Assembly (NCBI RefSeq): GCF_900114245.1
Contig: NZ_FOSK01000016.1
Location: 1-64,000 of the forward strand
Length of the DNA: 64,000 bases
Origin: Pseudovibrio ascidiaceicola
GTDB taxonomy: Bacteria; Pseudomonadota; Alphaproteobacteria; Rhizobiales; Stappiaceae
Direction of reading: 5' to 3'
The translations under genes and the position numbers were made by a program. The notes below the pieces were generated by a model. It was not told the DNA's origin and did no database searches. It saw only the letters and a list, made by a program, of their open reading frames with translations. Shown one piece after another: positions 36,035-45,490 of the stretch. Position 1 is the first letter of the stretch. Each line of letters opens with the position of its first letter.

Positions 36035-37339
36035 ATGTACAAGAATGTAAACCCGCTGGTCCTGACAAACGCCCGCATCATCGACCCAGCAAACAATGTT
36101 GATGAAGCAGGTGCAGTGATTGTACAGGACGGCACCATCCTCGCCGCTGGTGCAGAGGCCCTCAATCAGGGTGCCCCAGATGGAGCAAAGACCGTTGACT
36201 GCCACGGCGCTGTCGTCGCACCCGGCCTTATAGACATGGGCGTCAGCGTAGGCGAACCCGGCGCAGAACACCGCGAAACGCTGGAAAGCGCCAGCCGCGC
36301 AGCAGCCGTTGGCGGTGTAACCACCATCCTCACCAGCCCTAACACGGACCCCGTGATTGATGACCCTGCACTGGTGGACTTCATGCTCCGCCGCGCCCGC
36401 GATACAGCCATTGTCAACGTCCACCCAATGGCTGCTCTCACCAAGGGCCTGGCTGGCAAGGACATGAGCGAAATTGGTCTGCTCAAAGAAGCAGGCGCCA
36501 TCGCCTTTTCCAACGACAGACTGCCAATCACCAACTCTTCCGTTCTGGTACGCCTGTTGACCTACGCCCGTGACTTCGACGCACTGGTTGTTCATCAGGC
36601 ACAAGACAAGGATCTGGCAGGCTCTGGCGTCATGAACGCAGGCCTACGGGCCTCATGGCTCGGTCTGGGCGGTATCCCGCGTGAAGCTGAGTTCGTCGCA
36701 ATCGAACGTGATATGCGCCTCGTCGCTATGGCAAAAGGCAAGTACCACGCGCGTCTGATCTCCTGCCCGCAAAGCGCAGAAGCTATCCAGAAAGCGAAGA
36801 ACGACGGGCTTAATGTCACCGCAGGCATCTCCATCAATCATCTCACGCTCAACGAAAACGACATCGGCCCGTACCGGACCTTCCATAAGATGTCGCCGCC
36901 GCTGCGCACAGAAGATGATCGTCAAGCAATGGTCAAAGCGCTGGCAGACGGCACAATCGACATCATTATGTCCGATCACAACCCACAAGATGTGGAAACT
37001 AAGCGTCACCCCTTTGCAGAAGCCGAAGATGGTGCTTTAGGGCTTGAAACAATGCTTGGAGCTGGAATGCGCCTCGTTCTGAATGAGGACATCTCACTTT
37101 CCAAACTGCTTGCAACAATGACCTGCAATCCAGCGGACCGTCTTGGTCTTCCTGCTGGCCGCCTCTCAAAAGGCGCTCCGGCAGACCTGATCGTGTTCGA
37201 CCCGCAAAAACCATGGATCGTAGAAAAAGATAAAATCCGCTCCCGCTCAAAGAACACGCCTTTCGAGGACGAAACTTTGACAGGACGGGTTTTGACAACC
37301 ATCGTTGCAGGCAGCATCCTAGATCACGACGCAATTTAA
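36035..37339 (+). CDS. pyrC: Pseudo-dihydroorotase (PyrC-like, metal ligands lost)
   Basis: A 434-residue amidohydrolase-fold protein in the pyrB operon. Where active dihydroorotases have a His-x-His pair before the REPG segment, this one has DMGVSVGEPGAEHRETL with no His pair; the VVHQAQDKDL and LISCPQSAEAI regions also depart from the usual metal-ligand pattern, though SDHNPQDVE keeps the final Asp. Known pseudo-dihydroorotases (PyrC' in Pseudomonas) serve as a structural scaffold for aspartate carbamoyltransferase. That role is inferred here, and an active dihydroorotase would be expected elsewhere in the genome. The product is full length and not truncated. Confidence 0.9.
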   Translation: MYKNVNPLVLTNARIIDPANNVDEAGAVIVQDGTILAAGAEALNQGAPDGAKTVDCHGAVVAPGLIDMGVSVGEPGAEHRETLESASRAAAVGGVTTILTSPNTDPVIDDPALVDFMLRRARDTAIVNVHPMAALTKGLAGKDMSEIGLLKEAGAIAFSNDRLPITNSSVLVRLLTYARDFDALVVHQAQDKDLAGSGVMNAGLRASWLGLGGIPREAEFVAIERDMRLVAMAKGKYHARLISCPQSAEAIQKAKNDGLNVTAGISINHLTLNENDIGPYRTFHKMSPPLRTEDDRQAMVKALADGTIDIIMSDHNPQDVETKRHPFAEAEDGALGLETMLGAGMRLVLNEDISLSKLLATMTCNPADRLGLPAGRLSKGAPADLIVFDPQKPWIVEKDKIRSRSKNTPFEDETLTGRVLTTIVAGSILDHDAI

Positions 37340-37398
37340 CGTGTAGCTCTGAACAAGCCCACGAGGCTTTGGCACAATGCACGCGATACGATAAAGTT

Positions 37399-37442
37399 TT
37401 AAAGCAGTATGCTCATCCGCGAGGACAGGCATACTGCTTTAA
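37399..37442 (+). terminator. Long structured hairpin between pyrC and plsY
   Basis: A 14-bp perfect stem (TTAAAGCAGTATGC / GCATACTGCTTTAA) whose 16-base loop can form a further TCC/GGA stem capped by a GCGA tetraloop. Placed 60 bases after the pyrC stop and 24 bases before the plsY GTG. It has a short T-run only, so it may terminate, attenuate or stabilise. Confidence 0.65.
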
Positions 37443-37465
37443 TATTCAACTACTGGAGAACACCC

Positions 37466-38083
37466 GTGCCTGATCCAATCAGCTGGTCCCTTGATTTACC
37501 CTATTATCTGGCTGCATTGGCCTTTGGCTATCTATTAGGCTCCATTCCGTTTGGCTTGCTCTTTACAAAAATGGCAGGCCACGGCGATATCCGGAACATC
37601 GGGTCCGGCAACATTGGCACCACCAATGTACTACGCACCGGAAGCAAGAAACTCGCTGCCCTCACTTTGCTGTGCGATGCGCTCAAAGGCACAGCAGCCG
37701 TTGTTCTTGTTGCTCTTTACATGGGCGGTGAAGCAGCATTGATCGCAGGTCTAGGTGCATTCCTTGGTCACCTTTTCCCGGTCTGGCTCAAGTTCAAGGG
37801 CGGCAAAGGTGTTGCCACCTACATCGGCATCCTGCTCGGCATCTTCTGGCCAGTAGGCATCATCTTCATCGCCATCTGGATTGCCACTGCCTACATCACC
37901 AAGTTCTCATCCCTGTCAGCACTGGTAGCAAGTCTTGTCACTCCCTTTATTCTGCTGGCTTTCGATCAGTGGCAAATTGCGCAAATGATGGGATTACTCA
38001 GCATATTGCTATGGGCAAAACATCACGAGAACATTGCCCGCCTGCTGAAAGGCAAGGAAAGCAAGATCGGTTCCAAGGGATGA
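37466..38083 (+). CDS. plsY: Acyl-phosphate glycerol-3-phosphate acyltransferase
   Basis: A 205-residue inner-membrane enzyme that makes lysophosphatidic acid from acyl-phosphate. It has the PlsY motifs: [29 protein letters not shown], and [16 protein letters not shown], spread over about five membrane helices. The start is GTG at 37466, preceded by CTGGAGAACACCC; a longer frame to 37409 would run through the structured hairpin. Five bases separate it from dprA, so the two are co-transcribed. Confidence 0.93.
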   Translation: MPDPISWSLDLPYYLAALAFGYLLGSIPFGLLFTKMAGHGDIRNIGSGNIGTTNVLRTGSKKLAALTLLCDALKGTAAVVLVALYMGGEAALIAGLGAFLGHLFPVWLKFKGGKGVATYIGILLGIFWPVGIIFIAIWIATAYITKFSSLSALVASLVTPFILLAFDQWQIAQMMGLLSILLWAKHHENIARLLKGKESKIGSKG

Positions 38084-38088
38084 TTTAA

Positions 38089-39282
38089 ATGGAGACAGCC
38101 ACCAAAAGCCGGGCACCACACCTAAGTGACACCCAACGGCTTGCGTGGCTTCGTCTTATCCGCTCTGAGAATGTCGGCCCAAGAACATTCCGCGAGCTCT
38201 TCAATCATTTCGGCTCAGCACAAGCAGCACTTGATGCCCTGCCAGAGCTATCCCGAAGAGGCGGTAAGAAAACTTATCGCCTTTTTTCTATGGACAAAGC
38301 GGAAGCCGAGCTGGCTTCCCTTTATAAAATGGGCGCACGCCTCGTAGCCATGGGCGAGCCCGCCTATCCGCCCCTTCTCAGACACATTGATGCACCGCCA
38401 CCCCTGCTCGCAGTCCGGGCCAGAGAGCCATTGCAGCAAGAGCTTACCGGCACGCAAAAGACGCTTGCGATCATCGGCGCCCGCAATTGCTCGGTCGCTG
38501 GAGCAAAGTTCGCAACAAAGCTAGCAGGAGACCTCTCAGCAGAAGGTTTCACAATCATCTCAGGTCTGGCACGGGGCATCGACAGCGCAGCGCATCAGGC
38601 CGCTCTCGCATCTGGAACCATTGCTGCCTTTGCCGGTGGCATAGACACCATCTACCCAAAAGAAAATATGGAGCTTTTTGCAAAGATGATCGCAGCCAAC
38701 GGAGCCGCCATCAGCGAAATGCCCATGGGCTGGAACCCAAGAGCCCGTGATTTTCCCCGCCGCAATCGCTTAATCTCGGGAATGTCATTGGGTGTTATCT
38801 TAATTGAGGCTGCCGAAAAGTCAGGATCTCTGCACACCGCCCGATATGCGCTGGAGCAAAATCGAGAGATATTGGCTGTCCCGGGATCTCCTTTGGATCC
38901 CCGGTCAGTCGGCGCCAACAAACTTATCCAGCAAGGCGCTGCGCTCATTCAATCCACTGACGATATTCTGGAGATCATGGAACCTAAAATTTCCATGTCG
39001 CTACCACTTCATCAGGGGATTGATGAACCTGCCATAAGCTGGCCAGCACAGGATCAGGCAGATGTAGACGAGACCTCAAACCCACTCAATGCCAAAGAAC
39101 AGGACAGACAGGCCGTCATCGATGCATTGAGTGAAACACCCATAGATCAGGATGAACTCCTGCGATTTACGGGGGTCACCTTACAAACGCTTCAGCTCAT
39201 CCTTCTGGAGATCGAACTGGCCGGACGCCTGGAACGGCACAAACCCAACAAGCTGTCTTTGATACATTCTGGCAGAGCGTGA
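38089..39282 (+). CDS. dprA: DNA processing protein DprA
   Basis: A 397-residue protein that loads RecA on incoming single-stranded DNA in transformation. Order of domains: N-terminal SAM-like region (about 15-75), Rossmann-like DprA core with AIIGARNCSVAGAKFATKLA, ISGLARGIDSAAHQAALASG, PRRNRLISGMSLGVILIEA and AVPGSPLDPRSVGANKLIQQ, and a C-terminal winged-helix domain (about 330-390). Full length. It sits between plsY and topA as in many relatives. Confidence 0.94.
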   Translation: METATKSRAPHLSDTQRLAWLRLIRSENVGPRTFRELFNHFGSAQAALDALPELSRRGGKKTYRLFSMDKAEAELASLYKMGARLVAMGEPAYPPLLRHIDAPPPLLAVRAREPLQQELTGTQKTLAIIGARNCSVAGAKFATKLAGDLSAEGFTIISGLARGIDSAAHQAALASGTIAAFAGGIDTIYPKENMELFAKMIAANGAAISEMPMGWNPRARDFPRRNRLISGMSLGVILIEAAEKSGSLHTARYALEQNREILAVPGSPLDPRSVGANKLIQQGAALIQSTDDILEIMEPKISMSLPLHQGIDEPAISWPAQDQADVDETSNPLNAKEQDRQAVIDALSETPIDQDELLRFTGVTLQTLQLILLEIELAGRLERHKPNKLSLIHSGRA

Positions 39283-39294
39283 CAATTTTGTGTC

Positions 39295-39525
39295 TTAGTC
39301 GGTTTCGCTCGTTTCTGTATTCAAGTCCTCAACCCTTTCAGGATCCGGTAATCCACCGGATTGAGCTTCCGCTTCCTTTTGAGCCAGAACCAGCAAATAT
39401 CCCAGTAGGTCGAGCCTCTGCGATCGCGCCATGTCACTCAATTCACGACACATTTTGGCGCAGTACTCTGCTACATCACGTGTTTCGATTGTTCTGTCAT
39501 TTTTCGGCAACGGGTAATTACGCAA
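39295..39525 (-). CDS. Conserved small protein, function unknown
   Basis: A 76-residue protein beginning with TTG at 39525 (AAGAAGG upstream); an upstream TTG at 39558 is possible. The middle is helical, with TRDVAEYCAKMCRELSDMA and RLDLLGYLLVLAQKEAEA, and the C-terminus is acidic. I have an impression that similar short proteins are encoded beside dprA/topA in other Hyphomicrobiales, but no function is known to me. It is convergent with dprA and divergent from topA. Confidence 0.5.
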   Translation of the reverse strand: MRNYPLPKNDRTIETRDVAEYCAKMCRELSDMARSQRLDLLGYLLVLAQKEAEAQSGGLPDPERVEDLNTETSETD

Positions 39526-39817
39526 GCTTTTTAACCTTCTTATGCAACCATGACACAAGCCTCAGATGGCAAAAAGCGCTTTGCAATCTGAGGGTTACAG
39601 CAGGTAAAGCCATTACCTTAGGTTGCATAAATTAGCAAGCGCAACCAAAATATGACCCAAGGAAAATTAAGGGAGTGGCTTTTCCGCTCTTGACCAATTG
39701 ATCTGAAAAGGCCATTTGACAGCCGCGAAGTCATCCGAGATTGTGTCGGTTCGACTCATAAAACGGTTTTTGATTTATCAATTCCAAGACGAGATTTACG
39801 CGAAAGCCAGGAAATCA

Positions 39818-42613
39818 ATGAACGTAGTCATTGTGGAATCACCGGCGAAAGCCAAGACCATCAACAAATATCTGGGCAAGGACTACATCGTTCTGGCGTC
39901 CTACGGCCATGTGCGCGATTTGCCTCCCAAGGATGGCTCCGTTCTGCCGGACGACGACTTTGCCATGTCCTGGTCTGTAGATTCCAAATCTCAAAAGCGC
40001 CTGTCGGATATCGCCAGCGCGGTGAAGGAGGCTGACCGCCTTATTCTCGCAACTGACCCTGACCGCGAAGGTGAGGCCATTTCTTGGCACGTCTTGGAAG
40101 TTCTGAAAAAGAAACGCGTCCTGAAGGATAAGAAGGTCGAGCGCGTGGTATTCAACGCGATCACCAAAAATTCCATTCTGGAAGCGATGAAAAATCCGCG
40201 CGAACTGGATGTGCCGCTTGTAGACGCTTATCTGGCGCGTCGTGCCCTCGATTACCTCGTAGGCTTTACACTCTCTCCGGTTCTGTGGCGCAAACTTCCA
40301 GGTGCCCGCTCCGCAGGCCGCGTGCAATCCGTTGCACTGCGTCTTGTGTGTCAGCGTGAAAATGAGATCGAGACATTCCTCTCTCAGGAATACTGGTCCA
40401 TTCTGGCAAACCTCAACACACCGGAAAATGCACCAGTTCAGGCGCGCATCACCAATTTTGACGGCCAGAAGATTACTCGCCTCGACATAAAGAACGAGCA
40501 AGAAGCCACAGCAATCAAGCAAATGCTTGAGGGTGCGAGCTTCTCTGTAAGCAATGTTGAGAGCAAGCCACAACGGCGCAATCCATATGCGCCATTCACC
40601 ACCTCTACCCTTCAGCAGGAAGCTTCTCGTAAGCTCGGCTTTGCAGCGGCACGCACCATGCAGGTTGCGCAAAAACTTTATGAAGGTGCCAATATCGGCG
40701 GTGAGACCACTGGTTTGATCACCTATATGCGTACCGATGGCGTGCAGATCGCTCCAGAAGCAATTCAAAGCGCGCGCAGTGTCATTGGCTCCCGCTATGG
40801 GGATGAATACGTCCCTGAAAAGCCGCGCGTATATACATCCAAAGCAAAAAACGCTCAGGAAGCGCACGAAGCGATCCGCCCGACTGACTTGTCCCGTCAC
40901 CCACGCGACATGGCAAAGTTCCTCGACGAGGATGGCGCACGCCTTTATGAGCTGGTCTGGAAGCGAACCATCGCCTCCCAGATGGAATCTGCCGTTCTGG
41001 AACGCACCACTGTTGATATCGAGGCCGCAAACGGTGCCAAGAAAGCTGCCCTGCGCGCATCTGGCTCTGTTGTTCGTTTCGACGGCTTCCTCACCCTTTA
41101 TCAGGAAGGTAAAGATGATGAGGAAGATGAGGAAAGCAAGCGCCTGCCAGCAATGACGAAGGGCGACAGCCTCGGTCGTAAAGGCATTGAAGCCAACCAA
41201 CACTTCACAGAGCCTCCACCACGCTTCACCGAAGCAACACTGGTGAAGAAGATGGAAGAGCTGGGTATCGGTCGCCCATCCACCTACGCTGCAACGCTGC
41301 AAACTCTGCGCGATCGCGGTTATGTGGATCTGGACAAGAAACGCCTGATCCCACAGGACAAAGGTCGTCTGGTAATCGCGTTCCTTGAAGACTTCTTCAA
41401 TCGCTATGTGGAGTATGACTTCACCGCAAGCCTTGAAGACCAGCTCGACAAGATCTCAGCTGGCGATCTGGAATGGAAAGCCGTCTTGCGTGACTTCTGG
41501 AATCCGTTCCACGAAATTTGTGATGAGGTAATTAAGCGCTCCAACACAGAAGTGCTGGATGCCCTGAACGAAACCCTCAAAGCACACGTTTTCCCAGACA
41601 AGGAAGACGGCTCCGATCCACGCAAATGCCCGAAATGTGAAACCGGTCGTTTATCGTTGAAAGTTTCCCGCTTTGGCGCATTTGTTGGGTGTTCCAACTA
41701 CAACAAAGACAAAAAAGACGGCAAGGAACCAAACGAAAATCCTCCGCACTGCGATTACACGCGTCAACTCACCTCAGGCGGTGCATCTGATGCGGGCGCA
41801 GCGGCAGACGGACCACAGGTTCTGGGCATTGATCCGGAAACAGGATTGGAAGTCTCCTTGCGCTCAGGCCGTTTCGGCCCATATGTACAGCTAGGTGAAG
41901 AAGCCAAACCGAAGCGCTCGTCCCTGCCGCGAGGCTGGAGCACTGCCGATCTGGATCTGGAGAAAGCCCTTCAACTGCTTTCCCTGCCACGCGAAGTCGG
42001 CACCCACCCGGAAGATGGCAAGACCATTTCCGCAGGTCTGGGCCGTTTCGGACCATTCGTGCTGCATGATGGCACCTACGCCAATCTGGACAGCCCGGAC
42101 GAAGTCTTCTCCGTCGGTATCAATCGCGCCGTAACCCTGCTTGCTGAAAAGCGCGCCAAGGGCGGAGGCCGCGGAGCCGCCGCAAAACCACTCAAAGAAC
42201 TGGGTGACCACCCCGATGGCGGCGCCATCAACGTATACAGCGGTCGTTATGGCCCTTACGTGAAGTGGGAAAAGATCAATGCAACCCTTCCAAAGGACGT
42301 TGCACCAGAAGCTGTCACGCTGGAACAGGCAACAGAGCTTGTAAACGCCAAGGCAGCAACAAAAGGTAAGAAGAAAGCGCCTGCCAAAAAGGCAGCTGCA
42401 AAGAAAACAACCGCCAAGAAAGCAGCGCCCAAAGGGGCACTGAAAGAACTTGGCGATCATCCGGATGGTGGAGCGATGGAGCTGCGCGACAGTGGCCGCC
42501 TCGGCGTTCGGATCAAATGGGGCAAGGAGTTCACCTCCCTGCCAAAAGGAACAGACCCGGAGACGGTAACCCGCGAACAGGCAATCGAGCTGATCAACGC
42601 GAAGAAGGATTAA
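39818..42613 (+). CDS. topA: DNA topoisomerase I
   Basis: A 931-residue type IA topoisomerase that relaxes negative supercoils. The Toprim domain begins MNVVIVESPAKAKTINKYLG with the catalytic Glu and LILATDPDREGEAISWH; the active tyrosine is Tyr303 in ITYMRTDG. After the core comes a zinc-finger-like CPKC-type segment (about 607) and several C-terminal repeats (GRFGPYVQLG, GRFGPFVLHDG, GRYGPYVKWE), then a lysine-rich linker of KKA repeats before a last repeat. The upstream in-frame codons to 39716 lack family features, so ATG at 39818 with AGGA is used. Confidence 0.97.
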   Translation: MNVVIVESPAKAKTINKYLGKDYIVLASYGHVRDLPPKDGSVLPDDDFAMSWSVDSKSQKRLSDIASAVKEADRLILATDPDREGEAISWHVLEVLKKKRVLKDKKVERVVFNAITKNSILEAMKNPRELDVPLVDAYLARRALDYLVGFTLSPVLWRKLPGARSAGRVQSVALRLVCQRENEIETFLSQEYWSILANLNTPENAPVQARITNFDGQKITRLDIKNEQEATAIKQMLEGASFSVSNVESKPQRRNPYAPFTTSTLQQEASRKLGFAAARTMQVAQKLYEGANIGGETTGLITYMRTDGVQIAPEAIQSARSVIGSRYGDEYVPEKPRVYTSKAKNAQEAHEAIRPTDLSRHPRDMAKFLDEDGARLYELVWKRTIASQMESAVLERTTVDIEAANGAKKAALRASGSVVRFDGFLTLYQEGKDDEEDEESKRLPAMTKGDSLGRKGIEANQHFTEPPPRFTEATLVKKMEELGIGRPSTYAATLQTLRDRGYVDLDKKRLIPQDKGRLVIAFLEDFFNRYVEYDFTASLEDQLDKISAGDLEWKAVLRDFWNPFHEICDEVIKRSNTEVLDALNETLKAHVFPDKEDGSDPRKCPKCETGRLSLKVSRFGAFVGCSNYNKDKKDGKEPNENPPHCDYTRQLTSGGASDAGAAADGPQVLGIDPETGLEVSLRSGRFGPYVQLGEEAKPKRSSLPRGWSTADLDLEKALQLLSLPREVGTHPEDGKTISAGLGRFGPFVLHDGTYANLDSPDEVFSVGINRAVTLLAEKRAKGGGRGAAAKPLKELGDHPDGGAINVYSGRYGPYVKWEKINATLPKDVAPEAVTLEQATELVNAKAATKGKKKAPAKKAAAKKTTAKKAAPKGALKELGDHPDGGAMELRDSGRLGVRIKWGKEFTSLPKGTDPETVTREQAIELINAKKD

Positions 42614-42644
42614 GATCCCCGTTACTCTCCGGACAACGAAACAT

Positions 42645-42674
42645 AAGGGCTTCCGACCATCGGGAGCCCCTTTT
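42645..42674 (+). terminator. Hairpin between topA and rnr
   Basis: AAGGG-CTTCCG pairs with CGGGAG-(C)-CCCTT followed by TTTC; one bulged C. A second small hairpin, GCGGC-ATAAAA-GCCGC at 42676-42691, follows at once, just before the rnr start. Probably partial termination of topA with read-through or a separate rnr promoter. Confidence 0.6.
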
Positions 42675-42706
42675 CGCGGCATAAAAGCCGCACTGGATGA
42701 GATACA

Positions 42707-45022
42707 TTGAGCCGAAAAAAGGCCACTGAAAAAAGACATAAGGGACCGGCAGAAATGCCATCCCGTGAAGACATTCTGAAGTTTATTGCCGACAATCCCG
42801 GCAAAGCTGGTAAACGCGAAATCGCCCGCCATTTTGGTATCGTCGGCGCAGCGCGCATCCCCCTCAAACGAATGCTAAGAGATTTGACCGAGGCCGGTCA
42901 CCTCGAAAAACGCCGGAAACGCATGTTGCGTCCAGGCGATCTTCCTCCTGTCTTTGTTGTAAAAATCACGAGCAGAACTGCTGACGGTGAGCTCCTCGGC
43001 ATCCCGATGAACTGGGATGAAGAGCATGGAGAACCACCAAACGTCCTCGTTTTGTCGCAAAAGAACAAAAACAAGTTCAACCCCGTTCCAGGCATCGGCG
43101 ACCGCGCCCTTGTGAAACTTCTGGACGATCAGGATGGATCTCCCGAAGCCAAGCACGTCGTGCGCGTGATGAAGCGTCTGGAGAACCAGGACACCGATAT
43201 CCTCGGCATCCTGCGCATCAACAAGGCAACCAAAGCAGCAACTCTGGAACCAGTTGACCGCAAACAGCGCGCTGTCGACCTGGATCCACGCGAGCTGATG
43301 GAATCTGAAGATGGTGATCTGGTAAAGATCGAAGTCCACAAAGTCGGGCGATACGGCACACCGCGTGGCCGCATCGTCAAACGCTTTGGGTCTACCACTT
43401 CGGAAATGGCTGTCTCCGAAATCGCATTGCACACACAGGGCATTCGCAACGAATTCCCTGGAGCCGTGATTGCTGAATCGGAAAACATCAAGCCTGTTGG
43501 CCACAAAGGCCGCGAAGATTGGCGCGACATCCCGCTCATCACCATCGATCCAGCAACTGCAAAAGACCACGACGATGCGGTCTATGCTCAGCTGGACAAT
43601 AGCCCGGAGAATGAAGGCGGCTGCATCGTTTACGTCGCAATTGCAGACGTGGCAGCTTATATCACTCCCGGCTCTCCGATGGACAAGGAAGCACTGCTAC
43701 GCGGCAACTCGGTCTACTTCCCGGACCGTGTAATCCCGATGCTGCCTGAGCGCATCTCCAACAATCTGTGTTCCTTGCGCGAGAACGAAGACCGCCCTTC
43801 CATGGCAACACGGATGGTCTTTGATAAGAACGGTAAGAAAACCTCTCACTCGTTCCACCGCGTCATCATGCGCAGCGCTGCCAAACTCTCCTATCAACAG
43901 GCCCAGAAAGCCATTGAAGGAGTAACAGACGACAAAACCGGTCCTTTGTTGGAACCGGTTCTTGAACCGCTGTGGGCAGCCTACGAGATTTTGAAACGGG
44001 GCCGCGACAAACGCCAACCGCTGGAACTCGACATCCCGGAACGCCGCATTCTGCTCAAAGAAGACGGCACGGTTGATCAGATCGTCGTCCCAGACCGATT
44101 GGATGCGCACAAACTCATCGAAGAGTGCATGATCCAGGCAAACGTCGCAGCCGCAGAAGAGCTTGAGAAGCGCAACTCTGCCCTGCTCTACCGTGTGCAC
44201 GATGCCTCAACGCCGGAAAAGCTGGAGAATCTGAGAGATTTCCTCTCCACGCTGGACGTCAAGCTGCCTCACATTGGCGGCCTGCGTCCTTCTGTGTTCA
44301 ACAACATTCTCGACAAATTCAAAGACACCGCAAGCGCAACCATGGTGTCAGAGGTCGTGCTGCGTTCACAGGCACAAGCAGAGTACAATGCCGAGAACAT
44401 CGGACATTTCGGATTGAACCTCCGACGTTATGCACACTTCACATCCCCTATTCGCCGCTACGCAGATTTGATAGTGCATCGCGCGCTCATTCGGGCACTC
44501 GGCCTTGGGGATGATGGCCTGCCATACGGCATCGAAGAGAAGCTACCTGCCATCGCAGCTGACATTTCTGCGGCAGAACGACGGGCAATGCTGGCTGAAC
44601 GCGAAACCATCGACCGTCTGATTGCCCTGTACCTTTGCGAGAGAATTGGTGCTGAATTTCCTGGGCGAATTGCCGGAGTGACCAAATCTGGCCTGTTCGT
44701 CAAACTGCTACAAAATGGCGCAGATGGCTTCATTCCTGCATCTACCATTGGTATGGATTACTACGAATATGTAGAATCGGCTCATGCCCTTGTGGGCAGA
44801 GCAACTGGTGAAACCTACCAACTTGGTGACGCAGTGCAGGTCAAACTGGTGGAAGCCGCCCCATTTGCGGGCTCTTTACGGTTTGAAATGCTCACAAAAG
44901 GCAAATCCAAGGGCGAGGCAGCGGGACGGGTTGCTAAGCACAAGGGTTGGCAAGCAAGAAACAACAGCAAGCCAAAAGGTTTACGCCGGTCAAAAAACGG
45001 AAATAAGCGGAAGCGCACATAA
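42707..45022 (+). CDS. rnr: Ribonuclease R
   Basis: A 771-residue 3'-5' exoribonuclease that degrades structured RNA. Order: N-terminal winged-helix segment (SREDILKFIADNPGKAGKRE), cold-shock domains, RNB catalytic domain with DIPLITIDPATAKDHDDAVY carrying the metal-binding Asp residues and NNLCSLRENEDRPSMATRM, then the S1 domain (IAGVTKSGLFVKLLQNGADG) and a lysine/arginine-rich tail. The start is TTG at 42707; ATG at 42755 is an alternative. Runs into the DUF983 gene with 48 bases between. Confidence 0.94.
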   Translation: MSRKKATEKRHKGPAEMPSREDILKFIADNPGKAGKREIARHFGIVGAARIPLKRMLRDLTEAGHLEKRRKRMLRPGDLPPVFVVKITSRTADGELLGIPMNWDEEHGEPPNVLVLSQKNKNKFNPVPGIGDRALVKLLDDQDGSPEAKHVVRVMKRLENQDTDILGILRINKATKAATLEPVDRKQRAVDLDPRELMESEDGDLVKIEVHKVGRYGTPRGRIVKRFGSTTSEMAVSEIALHTQGIRNEFPGAVIAESENIKPVGHKGREDWRDIPLITIDPATAKDHDDAVYAQLDNSPENEGGCIVYVAIADVAAYITPGSPMDKEALLRGNSVYFPDRVIPMLPERISNNLCSLRENEDRPSMATRMVFDKNGKKTSHSFHRVIMRSAAKLSYQQAQKAIEGVTDDKTGPLLEPVLEPLWAAYEILKRGRDKRQPLELDIPERRILLKEDGTVDQIVVPDRLDAHKLIEECMIQANVAAAEELEKRNSALLYRVHDASTPEKLENLRDFLSTLDVKLPHIGGLRPSVFNNILDKFKDTASATMVSEVVLRSQAQAEYNAENIGHFGLNLRRYAHFTSPIRRYADLIVHRALIRALGLGDDGLPYGIEEKLPAIAADISAAERRAMLAERETIDRLIALYLCERIGAEFPGRIAGVTKSGLFVKLLQNGADGFIPASTIGMDYYEYVESAHALVGRATGETYQLGDAVQVKLVEAAPFAGSLRFEMLTKGKSKGEAAGRVAKHKGWQARNNSKPKGLRRSKNGNKRKRT

Positions 45023-45035
45023 AAAAACGTGCGCT
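45012..45035. other. Stem-loop over the rnr stop codon
   Basis: AGCGCAC and GTGCGCT form a 7-bp stem around an A-rich loop containing the rnr stop. It may protect the upstream mRNA 3' end or adjust coupling to the DUF983 gene. Confidence 0.4.
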
Positions 45036-45070
45036 CCCCTGCATTTACGGGACGGAAAAGGCAGGTATAA

Positions 45071-45487
45071 ATGAATACCCATCAAGATCGGAATACCGGA
45101 GAAGCGGTGCTGCGCGGCATGCGCTGCAAATGCCCTTCCTGTGGCATTGGCTCTGTCTTCGACGGTTACTTGAGCGTGAAACAATCCTGCGACAAATGTG
45201 GTGAAGAACTTCACCACCACCGCGCAGATGATGCTCCGCCCTATTTCACAATCTTTATCGTTGGTCACGTCGTCGTTGCGCTGGCCATGTGGGTAGAGAT
45301 GGCCTACGTGCCGCCTATGTGGCTACACATGGCTGTCTGGCTGCCTTTGACCATCATCATGTCTCTGACTCTCCTGCGCCCAATCAAAGGCGCTTTGGTT
45401 GGTTTGCAATGGGCACTACGTATGGATGGCTTTGCAACTGCCGGCAAAGCACCTAGTTTTGGCCCAACACGCGCCAATCAGAGGTAA
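45071..45487 (+). CDS. DUF983 membrane protein with zinc ribbon
   Basis: A 138-residue protein. An N-terminal CKCPSCG...CDKCGEE pattern suggests a zinc ribbon (residues 19-44), followed by the family motif HHHRADDAPPYF and two membrane segments (FTIFIVGHVVVALAMWVEMA and LHMAVWLPLTIIMSLTLL). DUF983 members are common in alphaproteobacteria next to rnr and a Nudix gene, sometimes linked to cytochrome oxidase assembly, but the role is not settled. Five bases separate its stop from the Nudix gene start region, so an operon is likely. Confidence 0.85.
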   Translation: MNTHQDRNTGEAVLRGMRCKCPSCGIGSVFDGYLSVKQSCDKCGEELHHHRADDAPPYFTIFIVGHVVVALAMWVEMAYVPPMWLHMAVWLPLTIIMSLTLLRPIKGALVGLQWALRMDGFATAGKAPSFGPTRANQR

Positions 45488-45490
45488 GGA

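Noticed and set aside
39839-41302. A 487-codon frame antisense to topA
   Set aside because: It is a mirror of topA codon bias; there is no family match, and topA is fully supported on the other strand.
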